64,000 nucleotides of DNA, taken from positions 21,841 through 85,840 of the forward strand of contig NZ_QVML01000008.1 in assembly GCF_010501015.1 (NCBI RefSeq). The letters are read 5' to 3'. The notes below the pieces were generated by a model that was not told the origin of the DNA, ran no database searches, and saw only the letters and a list, made by a program, of their open reading frames with translations. How positions within the stretch are numbered: position 1 is the stretch's first letter; each line of letters starts with the position of its first letter. This document shows positions 55,266 to 63,956 of this stretch, piece by piece. The position numbers were made by a program, and so were the translations under genes. This DNA comes from Bacteroides sp. 214. GTDB taxonomy: Bacteria > Bacteroidota > Bacteroidia > Bacteroidales > Bacteroidaceae.

Positions 55266-56745
55266 TATAGACATAGAAAGATTGAAGTCGCTATTCGCCT
55301 ACGACCCGCAAAGCCCGCTGATATTTAACAGCGGATTCTTCTTGTGGTTGTTTGCGGGCTTTGTCTGTATCTACTTGTTGCTGAACAAGAAGGACACAAT
55401 GCGTATCCTTTTTGTAACCGTATTCTCATACTACTTTTACTATAAAAGCAGCGGCACGTATTTCTTCTTGTTGGGAGCCGTTACTGTTTTCGATTATTAC
55501 ATAGCACGCAGAATGAGTAGGACAGAAGAAAAAAAACACCGGCAGGTGTTGGTTATACTAAGTCTTGTCTTCAACCTTGGCTTGCTGTGCTACTTCAAAT
55601 ACACTAACTTCTTTGGCGAAGTGATTGCTTCACTAACCGGAGGAACTTTTACCGCACTGGATATATTCTTGCCTGTGGGCATTTCTTTCTTTACCTTTCA
55701 GTCGCTTAGTTATACGATTGATGTCTACCGCCGACAGATTCAACCGCTCGACCGCTTGTTGGATTATGCTTTCTATGTGTCGTTTTTCCCGCAGTTGGTG
55801 GCAGGTCCTATTGTTCGTGCCCGCGATTTCATTCCGCAAATACGCAAACCACTCTTCGTCTCGAAACAGATGTTTGGACGTGGTATTTATTTCATCGTAT
55901 GCGGATTGTTCAAGAAAGCTGTTATCTCCGACTATATCAGCATCAACTTTGTGGAGCGTATCTTCGAAAATCCGCTGCTCTATTCGGGCATTGAAAACCT
56001 GATGGCCGTGTATGGTTATGCGTTGCAAATTTATTGCGACTTCTCGGGCTATAGCGATATGGCAATTGGTATTGCATTACTACTGGGCTTTCGTTTTAAC
56101 ATAAACTTCGACTCGCCCTACAAGTCGGTTTCAATTACTGAGTTCTGGCGACGCTGGCACATCTCGCTCTCCAGTTGGCTACGCGATTATCTTTATATTT
56201 CATTAGGGGGCAACCGCAGGGGTAAAAGACGACAATACCTCAACCTTATCATTACCATGCTTTTGGGTGGTTTGTGGCACGGTGCTTCTTGGAATTTCAT
56301 CGTATGGGGACTGTTCCATGGCGTGGCGCTTGCCATACACAAAATATGGATGAGTTACACAGGTAAGAAGAAAGCCTACGAAGACGAAACCTATGGTTCA
56401 CACCGTTTTTGGAATACTTTCCTTACCTTCCACTTCGTTTGCTTCTGTTGGATATTTTTCCGCAATGTGCATTTCCAAGGCTCTATTGATATGATAAGTC
56501 AAATCTGCACCAATTTCCAACCACAACTCTTTGAGCAATTGCTCGAGGGATATTGGAAGGTGTTTCTATTGATGTGTATTGGATTCTTCCTGCATTTTGT
56601 ACCCGCGAGTTGGGAAAAAACAGCATCTACCATTGTGGTAGAACTTCCTTTCTTGTGGAAAGCCGCACTGGTTTTAATCGTTATCTTCTTGGTTATTCAG
56701 GTAAAGAGTAGCGAGATACAGCCCTTTATTTATTTTCAATTCTAA
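55252..56745 (+). CDS. MBOAT-family O-acyltransferase (AlgI-like)
   Basis: A 497-residue inner membrane protein with about 10-12 membrane helices. The signature histidines lie in LLGGLWHGASWNFIVWGLFHG; WRRWHISLSSWLRDYLYISLGGN is the other typical MBOAT/AlgI segment. MBOAT proteins of this type carry acetyl groups across the inner membrane, and SGNH partners place them on a glycan. The ATG at 55252 is chosen; 55237 and 55246 are also in frame. It overlaps the previous gene by 14 bases and closes the operon. No terminator hairpin is obvious; a 22-bp repeat array begins 45 bases downstream. Confidence 0.9.
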   Translation: MLPIDIDIERLKSLFAYDPQSPLIFNSGFFLWLFAGFVCIYLLLNKKDTMRILFVTVFSYYFYYKSSGTYFFLLGAVTVFDYYIARRMSRTEEKKHRQVLVILSLVFNLGLLCYFKYTNFFGEVIASLTGGTFTALDIFLPVGISFFTFQSLSYTIDVYRRQIQPLDRLLDYAFYVSFFPQLVAGPIVRARDFIPQIRKPLFVSKQMFGRGIYFIVCGLFKKAVISDYISINFVERIFENPLLYSGIENLMAVYGYALQIYCDFSGYSDMAIGIALLLGFRFNINFDSPYKSVSITEFWRRWHISLSSWLRDYLYISLGGNRRGKRRQYLNLIITMLLGGLWHGASWNFIVWGLFHGVALAIHKIWMSYTGKKKAYEDETYGSHRFWNTFLTFHFVCFCWIFFRNVHFQGSIDMISQICTNFQPQLFEQLLEGYWKVFLLMCIGFFLHFVPASWEKTASTIVVELPFLWKAALVLIVIFLVIQVKSSEIQPFIYFQF

Positions 56746-56789
56746 AGGCACACCACACCCTTTTTTCTTTTCTTGGTTGGTTTTTAAGC

Positions 56790-56877
56790 GTCTATAAATG
56801 AGCGGTTGTATGCCTATGGACGAGCGATTGTGCGCCTATGGCTGACAACCGATGAGACTATGGCTGACGGAGCATTA
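56790..56877. repeat. 22-bp tandem array, CCATAG type, reverse orientation (4 units)
   Basis: Units start at 56790, 56812, 56834 and 56856 with GTCTATAAAT, GCCTATGGAC, GCCTATGGCT and GACTATGGCT. On the minus strand they read as CCATAG units like those at 6869 and 37032. No GTCTTCAC head or CAGTCAG array is attached. The remaining 150 bases to the next gene hold its promoter. Confidence 0.85.
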
Positions 56878-56919
56878 TCTTGTTTCCGATGTGAAATAAC
56901 AATAAATTATGGGTTCTGC

Positions 56920-56949
56920 TTGGAATTTAGAATTGTTTTTTTAACTTTG
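56920..56949 (+). promoter_or_regulatory. Promoter of the beta-barrel / TonB receptor / DUF4249 operon
   Basis: TTG at 56920-56922, 19 bases, TAACTTTG at 56942-56949. Same spacing and -7 box as the rpsL promoter. The transcript would start near 56955. Confidence 0.7.
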
Positions 56950-57030
56950 CTAAAACATTGTAAACTAAATTTTAAGATTGCAAAGAAACCTCCTTCCTTG
57001 AATTATAGTATTCATTTAAAACATACAACT

Positions 57031-57648
57031 ATGAGACGTTATTACTTTTTATCACTATTCTTTCTGCTTGCAGTATGCCTGCACGCACAAGAAAAAACAA
57101 CAACACACGAATTCTTTGTAAGTTATGGCTTTGCACCGGTAACCTCCATTCCGGAACCGGATTTACCTATAAATAGCGATGTAAATAGCAAATATACCAC
57201 GAGTAATGAAAAAATCTCGGGTACAATTAATATAGGCTACTTATTTCATCTTTCCGATCCTTTCGCGATAGGAGTTACTTATTCATACAGCACTATAAAA
57301 CGCGATGTTGTTTTAGGGTCATCTCCGGTTCTGGCAGAAATAGAGAATAAGTGTCATACCATAATGCTTACGGGTAAGTATGAGTGGCTTCATTTGAAGA
57401 AATTCTCTTTCTATTCGCGTGTAGGTATCGGCTTTATGCTACTGAAGAAAGGGGATATGACACTTGCAGATCTTCCTTATCCGGATCGATATTTACCATC
57501 TGCCACCATGGAAAACGATCGGTGTGTAGCCTGGCAGGTAATGCCATTGGGCGTGGAGTGGAATTTTACGAAGAGTCTGGCTCTTTTTGCCGAAGGTGGT
57601 GTGGGGAGTGCCGGTTGTGGCATGGCAGGCGTGAAGGTTAAATTCTAA
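57031..57648 (+). CDS. Small outer membrane beta-barrel protein
   Basis: A 205-residue protein with a signal peptide (YYFLSLFFLLAVCLHAQ) and about eight amphipathic strands, for example PFAIGVTYSYSTIKRDVVLG and FSFYSRVGIGFMLLKKGD, ending GMAGVKVKF with a C-terminal phenylalanine as in outer membrane proteins. It looks like an OmpW/porin-like 8-strand barrel of unknown role. The frame is open back to 56806, but that part runs through the CCATAG array and the promoter, so the ATG at 57031 is the start. It lies 6 bases before the TonB receptor gene. Confidence 0.75.
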   Translation: MRRYYFLSLFFLLAVCLHAQEKTTTHEFFVSYGFAPVTSIPEPDLPINSDVNSKYTTSNEKISGTINIGYLFHLSDPFAIGVTYSYSTIKRDVVLGSSPVLAEIENKCHTIMLTGKYEWLHLKKFSFYSRVGIGFMLLKKGDMTLADLPYPDRYLPSATMENDRCVAWQVMPLGVEWNFTKSLALFAEGGVGSAGCGMAGVKVKF

Positions 57649-57654
57649 ACGCCT

Positions 57655-60222
57655 ATGAAAAAGAAAATCATAGCCGCAGGTTTACTCTTTTTGTGTTGCC
57701 TGCGGCTTTGTGCGCAAACAGTTACTGTAAGCGGATATGTGAAGGATGCAGCATCCGGTGCGGCATTGCAGGGGGTTAATATCTATGCTAAATCTTATAG
57801 ATATGGACAAACTACGGATGCCACCGGATACTTTAACCTTCGGTTACCAGCCCATAAACAAGTAGAACTCACGTTCAGTTATGTGGGTTACACCAAGCAG
57901 GTGTATTCATTGGCTGCCGAGCGAGATACTTCGTTGGTAGTAGCCATGATTCAGGATAACCGCCTACCAGATGTGCATGTATATGCTCCCCGACGAGATT
58001 TTGGTGTAAACAATTCGCAGATGAGTGCCATAGAGCTACCGGTGGCGCAGGTCAACGCACTGCCCGCCTTATTTGGCGAGGTAGATGTAATGAAGGCATT
58101 GCAGCGTTTGCCCGGTGTGCAATCTGCCGCAGACGGCAATGCGGGTATCTTTGTGCGAGGCGGAAACTATGACCAGAATCTGATTACGCTGGATGGTTCT
58201 ACGCTCTATAATTCCGAACACCTGAAAGGTTTTGTCTCTGCATTGAATGCAGATATGATAGAGAACATTATTCTTTATAAGGGTGCTTTCCCTGCACGTT
58301 ATGGGGCGCGACTGTCGAGCGTGGTAGATATTGGTATGAAAGAGGGAGACTTTGAACACCATCACGGGTCGTTGAATATAGGTATGTTGTCGTCGCGGAT
58401 TCATTTGGAGGGACCAATTCGCAAAGGTACTACTTCATTTAATCTGGGAGCGCGTTTGTCCTATTTTGATGCTATTGTACAGCCCTTGCTAGAGGAAGTG
58501 TATGACAAACCAAGCGCGTTGCAGCCTTATTCAAACATGAACTATTACGACGTAAATGCAAAGGTGGTACATAAGTTTTCGGAGCAGGACAAGCTATCTG
58601 CGGTGTTTTATTGGGGAAAGGATGTGAGTGATTCGTCGCCTACGGAAAGCCACCAACAGTACAGCATGGCATCAAAAACAGAATCGGGAAAAGAAGAGCT
58701 TACCAATTTTTACGACAATCAAAAGTCAAATTCCACCAATAACACATGGGGCAATATTGTTTCGAGTCTTTTTTGGACACATGTCACCAATAAACAGCTC
58801 CGGGTAAATACCAACCTGAGTTATAGCCGTTATAATTACCAACTAAAGATGACATCAAAAATTCACAATCAGCAACATGTGAAAGATAGGGATGAAAATC
58901 TCAGATTGGAATATGAGTATAAGGAAGATTCATATGCTCAATACCATTCAGGTATTGACGATGCGGCATTAACGGTAGATTTTCGTTATGCTCCAAATGC
59001 ACAACATCAACTTCGCTGGGGAGCAAAGGCCTCGCTACAACAACTCACGCCTACGGTAGATGTATATAAACGGGCAAAAACCATACGCTGGGGGGTTGAT
59101 GGTTATCATGAAAAGGAGCAACTGGTAGATACGATACTGGGTGAAAAGCAAAAACTGAGAACTGCTGCTCTCTATATAGAAGACGATTGGGAGCTAACTA
59201 AGCGGTGGAAGATGAATGTAGGATTGCGCTACACCTTATTTGCGGTAAAGGCTAAAACATACCACTCCATAGAGCCTCGCGTTTCCTTGCGCTATCTGCT
59301 CACGGACGATATGGCGCTGAAAGCCTCGTACTCGCATATGGCACAAGGTATTCATTTATTAAGCAGTAGCAATTTGGTAATGCCGTCCGATATCTGGGTC
59401 TCCATTACTAAAGACGTTCCGCTAATGAAAGCAGACCAATGGGCGTTGGGGTTTAACTATACGGTAAGCAAAGGCATCGACTTTTCGGTAGAAGGCTATT
59501 ACAAAGAGATGGATAATGTGATAGACTATCGCGAGGGAGTCTCGTATATGACTTCTTCGGGAGACTGGCAAGAGATGATTGCACTGGGCAAAGGGCGTGC
59601 CTATGGTGTGGAGCTGTTCCTGCAGAAAAAAACCGGAAAAACAACAGGATGGATAGGCTACACGTGGTCTAAATCGCTCCGTACGTACAATCGTTTGGGG
59701 CAGGAAATTAGTGGTGGAAAGGAGTTTTATGCTGGGAATGATAGGCGCAACAACCTGAACTTGGTGTTGTCGCATCGTTTCAATAAACGCTGGGAGGTAT
59801 CGGCGGCGTGGACATACCAAACAGGTAGACGCGGTATTTTATCTACTACAGCTATATATGGTGGAAAAGTAGATGAATATGACCCGTATGGGGTGCCAAC
59901 TTCCGCTGATAGTTATAAACACGGTGATGGGTATGGCGATATACCCGATGGAGCGACCTACTTTCGCAAGTTCTCTCGCTTCTATACCTACTCGGAGCGC
60001 AATGGCTATAAGCTCCCGGATATACATCGGCTGGATGTAGGTGTGAACTATTCTGTGAAACACCAACGAGGCGAGAGTGTGATAGGATTGTCTATCTACA
60101 ATCTATACAATCAGCAAAATGTATCGAATGTTTACATTGGGTATGATAAGAATAAAACTGTGCTGAAAGGAGTTTGTATGTTTCCCTTCATGCCTTCGTT
60201 GAATTATACCTTAAAATTTTAA
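57655..60222 (+). CDS. TonB-dependent outer membrane receptor with N-terminal regulatory-like domain
   Basis: An 855-residue receptor. Signal peptide to about 21, carboxypeptidase-D-like domain about 23-100 (GYVKDAASGAALQGVNIYAK), plug about 125-230 (VDVMKALQRLPGVQSAADGN, then GIFVRGGNYDQNLITLDG), and a 22-strand-type barrel ending LNYTLKF. It lacks a SusD partner; instead a DUF4249 lipoprotein gene follows after 4 bases, a pairing common in Bacteroidota. The substrate is unknown; this receptor/DUF4249 type is often linked to metal or small-molecule uptake, which is inference. Confidence 0.92.
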   Translation: MKKKIIAAGLLFLCCLRLCAQTVTVSGYVKDAASGAALQGVNIYAKSYRYGQTTDATGYFNLRLPAHKQVELTFSYVGYTKQVYSLAAERDTSLVVAMIQDNRLPDVHVYAPRRDFGVNNSQMSAIELPVAQVNALPALFGEVDVMKALQRLPGVQSAADGNAGIFVRGGNYDQNLITLDGSTLYNSEHLKGFVSALNADMIENIILYKGAFPARYGARLSSVVDIGMKEGDFEHHHGSLNIGMLSSRIHLEGPIRKGTTSFNLGARLSYFDAIVQPLLEEVYDKPSALQPYSNMNYYDVNAKVVHKFSEQDKLSAVFYWGKDVSDSSPTESHQQYSMASKTESGKEELTNFYDNQKSNSTNNTWGNIVSSLFWTHVTNKQLRVNTNLSYSRYNYQLKMTSKIHNQQHVKDRDENLRLEYEYKEDSYAQYHSGIDDAALTVDFRYAPNAQHQLRWGAKASLQQLTPTVDVYKRAKTIRWGVDGYHEKEQLVDTILGEKQKLRTAALYIEDDWELTKRWKMNVGLRYTLFAVKAKTYHSIEPRVSLRYLLTDDMALKASYSHMAQGIHLLSSSNLVMPSDIWVSITKDVPLMKADQWALGFNYTVSKGIDFSVEGYYKEMDNVIDYREGVSYMTSSGDWQEMIALGKGRAYGVELFLQKKTGKTTGWIGYTWSKSLRTYNRLGQEISGGKEFYAGNDRRNNLNLVLSHRFNKRWEVSAAWTYQTGRRGILSTTAIYGGKVDEYDPYGVPTSADSYKHGDGYGDIPDGATYFRKFSRFYTYSERNGYKLPDIHRLDVGVNYSVKHQRGESVIGLSIYNLYNQQNVSNVYIGYDKNKTVLKGVCMFPFMPSLNYTLKF

Positions 60223-60226
60223 TACC

Positions 60227-61204
60227 ATGGATATTAAGAAGCTAATAATAGGATGTATAGGAGCGCTTGTCTTGATAAGCTGTGAACGTATAATCGATTT
60301 TGAGGGAGATAAATCGTTGCAGGGTATTACGATAAACGGATTGGCTACTACGGACACTGTTTTTGTAGCAGCAATATCTCGTGCATATCTGTTTACCGAT
60401 GTTCCACCTATTACTTATCTGGATTACTGGGAGTATGAAATCCATCCCGACACATTCTATCGCAATCAAACAGTACTACCCAATGCTAATGTAGAACTAA
60501 CAGTGAACGGGGCAGATAAATACATGATGCGTTATGACCCTTTGCACTATAATTACCGTAGTGATTATATTCCCCGCACTGGCGACCGCCTTACCTTGCG
60601 TGTAGAGGCGGAAGAGTTGGAAACGGTTACGGCTGAAACGACTGTGCCAAGTATTCAACGCCTGGAGGTGTTGGATTATGAAACGTATTATGAGAAAAAA
60701 ATATTGTCGAACCCATTGTGGGATTCGGGCTTAGATACTGTGGCTCGCATAACGCTTCGCCTTACAGACCCAGGTAACGAACGTAACTATTATCGACTGA
60801 AAGTGCGAAATATAGGTTATGATGAGAGCGTGAATGGGGAAATATTGATGTTTAGTGACATTTATACCTCGGCTGATGTTATTTTTATGGATAATAGGTT
60901 GACGAAAAGCTATGGTGGCTGGGCAGCTTACTTCTCTAATGTCTTCGACGACAATTTGTTTAACGGCAAGGAATATACCTTTTCGGTAGAAACCCGCCTA
61001 AGGTATGGCGAACGAAAACATTGCGTTATTGAATTGCAGTCCATCACAAGCGATTTCTATCATTACCTAAAATCGGTTATGCTCTATCGTATAACCGACC
61101 AAGATGCTTATACCGAATCTATACAGATACATAGTAATGTAAAGGATGGTTGGGGAATACTGGGTGCGATAGGGACGGAGAAACACATAGTCCCCTTCGA
61201 CTAA
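60227..61204 (+). CDS. DUF4249 lipoprotein
   Basis: A 325-residue lipoprotein (lipobox LVLISCERIIDF). It matches the DUF4249 plan: an N-terminal beta domain (LQGITINGLATTDTVFVAAI), a Gly/Asp-rich middle (YIPRTGDRLTLRVEAEE) and a C-terminal domain with YHYLKSVMLYRITDQDAY and GWGILGAIG. Proteins of this family are usually encoded with TonB receptors and probably act as surface lids or partners; this is not proven. Its stop codon overlaps the stop of the converging GH20 gene (shared CTAA at 61201-61204). Confidence 0.85.
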   Translation: MDIKKLIIGCIGALVLISCERIIDFEGDKSLQGITINGLATTDTVFVAAISRAYLFTDVPPITYLDYWEYEIHPDTFYRNQTVLPNANVELTVNGADKYMMRYDPLHYNYRSDYIPRTGDRLTLRVEAEELETVTAETTVPSIQRLEVLDYETYYEKKILSNPLWDSGLDTVARITLRLTDPGNERNYYRLKVRNIGYDESVNGEILMFSDIYTSADVIFMDNRLTKSYGGWAAYFSNVFDDNLFNGKEYTFSVETRLRYGERKHCVIELQSITSDFYHYLKSVMLYRITDQDAYTESIQIHSNVKDGWGILGAIGTEKHIVPFD

Positions 61205-63528
61205 TCCACCCTTAGCTCATCCAAGAACATGTAAGGTGCTGTGCCCTCGCCCATGTGCCCTTTGGGTAGGGTGGGGCTGCGCTTTACAATCACCTTTACA
61301 TAGCGTGTGGTAGTTGGCTCAAAGCCGACTTCGTACGTTTCGATACTGTGTTTGCTGTAATCGGTTTCTATAGGGTAATCCTTGGAGGCAACCGGGCGAA
61401 ACTCTTTATTATCGTCCGAAATATAGACCTCCAAACCTGTTGACCCCATAATCCAGGCACTCATACTAACAATGGCTTCGGTGGCTACTCTACTTATTTC
61501 GGTAGGTTGCTCCAAATCGATTACTGCTTCCATATCTCCACCTATAAAGCCCAACCAGCGACCGGTGGCGTAATTGCTGTTGCCCTGCAATCCATCGACC
61601 AATGTAATTCCTCCGGCATATTTGTATTTATCCGAGGGTTGTAGCTTAAGGGTAATGCGTTTTGAAGTGGCTTTATTGAAATTGATGCTTTCCGAAACAA
61701 TTTTTCCCGGCTTCCCCTTGCGTATGGCAACTGCTCTGAAAAGAGCCGTTTGAGTAATCAGTACAGGACCGGTGTAGGCTGTTGAGGCTTTAGAAGGGGG
61801 TGTGCCATCGAGTGTATAGTAAATAGAAGCGTCGTCTATGGTAGATAGTACCACTTCAACGGCTCTTTTCTCGGGAACAGGAGTAAAGCTGGCTTGGATG
61901 TCGAATATCTGTGTGGCGTAGTTGTAGTCATATTTGTCATAGATATCCAGCAACTGCGGAAGACGGGAGGCAAAGCGATTGAAGTCTTTCTGTTCGGGCA
62001 TTGTCCATTGTACTTCGCTGAGTGCTGCCATACGCGGAAGAACCATGTATTCAACATGCTCGGTGGTTGCGATGTACTCCGTCCATAAGTTGGCTTGCAC
62101 ACCTATAATATATTTCTTTTCGGTCTCGGATAATACAGCGGGTACAGGCTCCATGCCGTATGTTTTTTCAATAGTGATGAGGTTGCCAATGGAGAGAGGT
62201 TCATTGTCGATGTCTGCCGATTGGTAGTAATCAAAATAGGCATAGTCGGTTGGTGCCATGATAACATTATGTCCCATTTGTGCGGCTTTGATGCCTCCGT
62301 TCATACCTCTCCACGACATAATAGTGGCATTAGGGGCTATGTTTCCTTCCAGAATTTCGTCCCAGCCAATGATTTGTTTGCCTTTGTTGTTTAGGAACTT
62401 TTCCATCCGTTGGGCGCAGTAAGTTTGCAGGTAATCTTCCGAGGTATGGTTCTTGTCTGCTTTTAGCCCTTCGGCTTTGATGCGTGCCTGGCATTTGGGG
62501 CAAACTTTCCAGCGGTTGCGTGGAGCTTCATCTCCACCAATATGGATGTATTTGGAGGGAAAGAGATCTGTTATCTCGTCGAGTATATTTTCGAGGAACA
62601 CCATCGCTTCTTCATTGCCGATGCAAAGCACATCTTCGAAGATGCCCCATTGTGGAGAAACTTCGTAAGGACCTCCTGTGCAGCCAAACTCGGGGTAGGC
62701 AGCAAGCACGGCAAGTGTGTGTCCCGGCAAGTCTACTTCGGGAATGATGGTAATATATCTGTCTTGCGCGTAGGCAATGATTTCTGTTATCTCGTCTTGG
62801 GTGTAGAATCCGCCGTAAGGCTCTCCGTCATATTCTTTGGAATTTAGCCCGATAACGGTTTCTTTCCGTATAGACCCTATCTCGGTTAACTTAGGGAACT
62901 TTTTACTTTCAATGCGCCAGCCTTGGTCGTCCGTGAGATGCCAATGGAACGTATTGATGTTGTGAAGTGCTAATATATCAATGTACTTCTTTACAAAGTC
63001 GGCAGGAAAGAAGTGGCGTGCCACGTCGAGGTGCATACCACGATAGCCAAAACGGGGACTATCTTTTATGTGCACTTGTGGTAGTGCTATTTGTGCGTTT
63101 TCGGTAACGATAGGAATGGACTTACGCAATGTCTGCATACCATAAAACACACCGGCAGGTGTTCGCCCGGTAATAGTGACTGTTTCCGGGGTGATATTCA
63201 GTTCATACCCTTCTTCGTTCTCGATACTGTCATCTATCTTCAGAAAAATCACATTCTTGTGTGGATCTCCATTGCAAGCTGCCGTACTAAGCACTTGCCC
63301 AATGTTTTTGCAGAGGTATTCTGCTAAGAAGTCTGCATTCTTTTGGAGCAATGTGTCGTTCTTAGGGTAACATATTTGGGTGTTATTATTGACAATGAAT
63401 GATTCACCCTTTAATAAGGTGATCTTTTGTGGAAGAGGTATGACCTCGTAATTTGCCTCAATCTTCTTTCCTTGACAAGATAAGAGTAATGCGGCAAGTG
63501 CCAATGGCAATAAAAAGGGTTTCTTCAT
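61201..63528 (-). CDS. Beta-N-acetylhexosaminidase, GH20 lipoprotein
   Basis: A 775-residue enzyme. The lipobox is LAALLLSCQGKK. A GH20b N-terminal domain (about 25-150) is followed by the GH20 barrel: GYRGMHLDVARHFFP, the catalytic D333-E334 pair in HIGGDEAP, and FHWHLTDDQGWRIESKKFP. The C-terminal part has a chitobiase/FN3-like domain (SIYYTLDGTPPSKASTAYTG) and a discoidin-like F5/8 domain (about 640-775). It removes terminal GlcNAc or GalNAc from glycans, on mucin or glycoprotein glycans or in peptidoglycan recycling; as a lipoprotein it acts in the periplasm or on the cell surface. It is single and converges with the DUF4249 gene without a terminator. Confidence 0.93.
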   Translation of the reverse strand: MKKPFLLPLALAALLLSCQGKKIEANYEVIPLPQKITLLKGESFIVNNNTQICYPKNDTLLQKNADFLAEYLCKNIGQVLSTAACNGDPHKNVIFLKIDDSIENEEGYELNITPETVTITGRTPAGVFYGMQTLRKSIPIVTENAQIALPQVHIKDSPRFGYRGMHLDVARHFFPADFVKKYIDILALHNINTFHWHLTDDQGWRIESKKFPKLTEIGSIRKETVIGLNSKEYDGEPYGGFYTQDEITEIIAYAQDRYITIIPEVDLPGHTLAVLAAYPEFGCTGGPYEVSPQWGIFEDVLCIGNEEAMVFLENILDEITDLFPSKYIHIGGDEAPRNRWKVCPKCQARIKAEGLKADKNHTSEDYLQTYCAQRMEKFLNNKGKQIIGWDEILEGNIAPNATIMSWRGMNGGIKAAQMGHNVIMAPTDYAYFDYYQSADIDNEPLSIGNLITIEKTYGMEPVPAVLSETEKKYIIGVQANLWTEYIATTEHVEYMVLPRMAALSEVQWTMPEQKDFNRFASRLPQLLDIYDKYDYNYATQIFDIQASFTPVPEKRAVEVVLSTIDDASIYYTLDGTPPSKASTAYTGPVLITQTALFRAVAIRKGKPGKIVSESINFNKATSKRITLKLQPSDKYKYAGGITLVDGLQGNSNYATGRWLGFIGGDMEAVIDLEQPTEISRVATEAIVSMSAWIMGSTGLEVYISDDNKEFRPVASKDYPIETDYSKHSIETYEVGFEPTTTRYVKVIVKRSPTLPKGHMGEGTAPYMFLDELRVD

Positions 63529-63552
63529 ACGGGCTGAATTGGGTTATGTGGA

Positions 63553-63560
63553 CAAAAGTA
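63553..63560 (-). promoter_or_regulatory. -7 box of the GH20 gene
   Basis: Minus strand TACTTTTG matches TAnnTTTG, 24 bases before the GH20 ATG. The region upstream is AT-rich and has no clear TTG. Confidence 0.45.
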
Positions 63561-63732
63561 GTTAAAATAATAATAATGCGTTTGTCGTATTAAATGTTTT
63601 CTTCCTCTCTTTTTCTTTTTATTTCTTTACCTCGAACTTCCGCCCTTGTTTCCCCCTTTTTTTTCGGGAACGTCACCCACAGAATACAACGAACAAATTT
63701 CTTTTAGAGCCAAATTAACCCCTAACCCCCAA

Positions 63733-63864
63733 ATTCTCACTGCCTTCCCCCTCCATTCTCACTGACTTCCTCCTCCATTCTCACTGACTTCCTCCTCCAT
63801 TCTCACTGACTTTCCCTTCCATTCTCACTGCTTTTTTCTCCCATTCTCACTGCCTTTCCTTTCC
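63733..63864. repeat. 22-bp tandem array, CAGTCAG type, reverse orientation (6 units)
   Basis: Units start at 63733, 63755, 63777, 63799, 63821 and 63843, each with ATTCTCACTG followed by a C/T-rich half. The minus-strand core CAGTGAGAA is the same as in the array at 6754. Units 2 and 3 are identical. The strand bias is extreme: nearly all C and T on the plus strand. Confidence 0.9.
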
Positions 63865-63907
63865 CTATTAACTGATAAAAACACGTTTTTTAAACCCATA
63901 TGCGAGT

Positions 63908-63956
63908 TGTGTGTGTTATATAGGGTGGTGCCCCACCCACCACCTATACACACACA
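63908..63956. other. Long imperfect hairpin
   Basis: Left arm 63908-63930 and right arm 63938-63956 pair over 19 bp (TGTGTGTG/CACACACA, TATAGG/CCTATA, TGGTG/CACCA) with bulges of three bases and one base and a 7-base loop. No T run follows on either strand. No gene is seen in the last 470 bases of the window besides the GH20 promoter region and the tandem array. Confidence 0.6.

Noticed and set aside
56806..57030. 75-residue N-terminal extension of the small beta-barrel protein
   Set aside because: It is made of the 22-bp repeat array and the promoter region; a normal signal peptide starts at 57031.
62453..62847. Plus-strand open frames inside the GH20 gene
   Set aside because: They run antisense to the conserved GH20 catalytic region and match nothing known.
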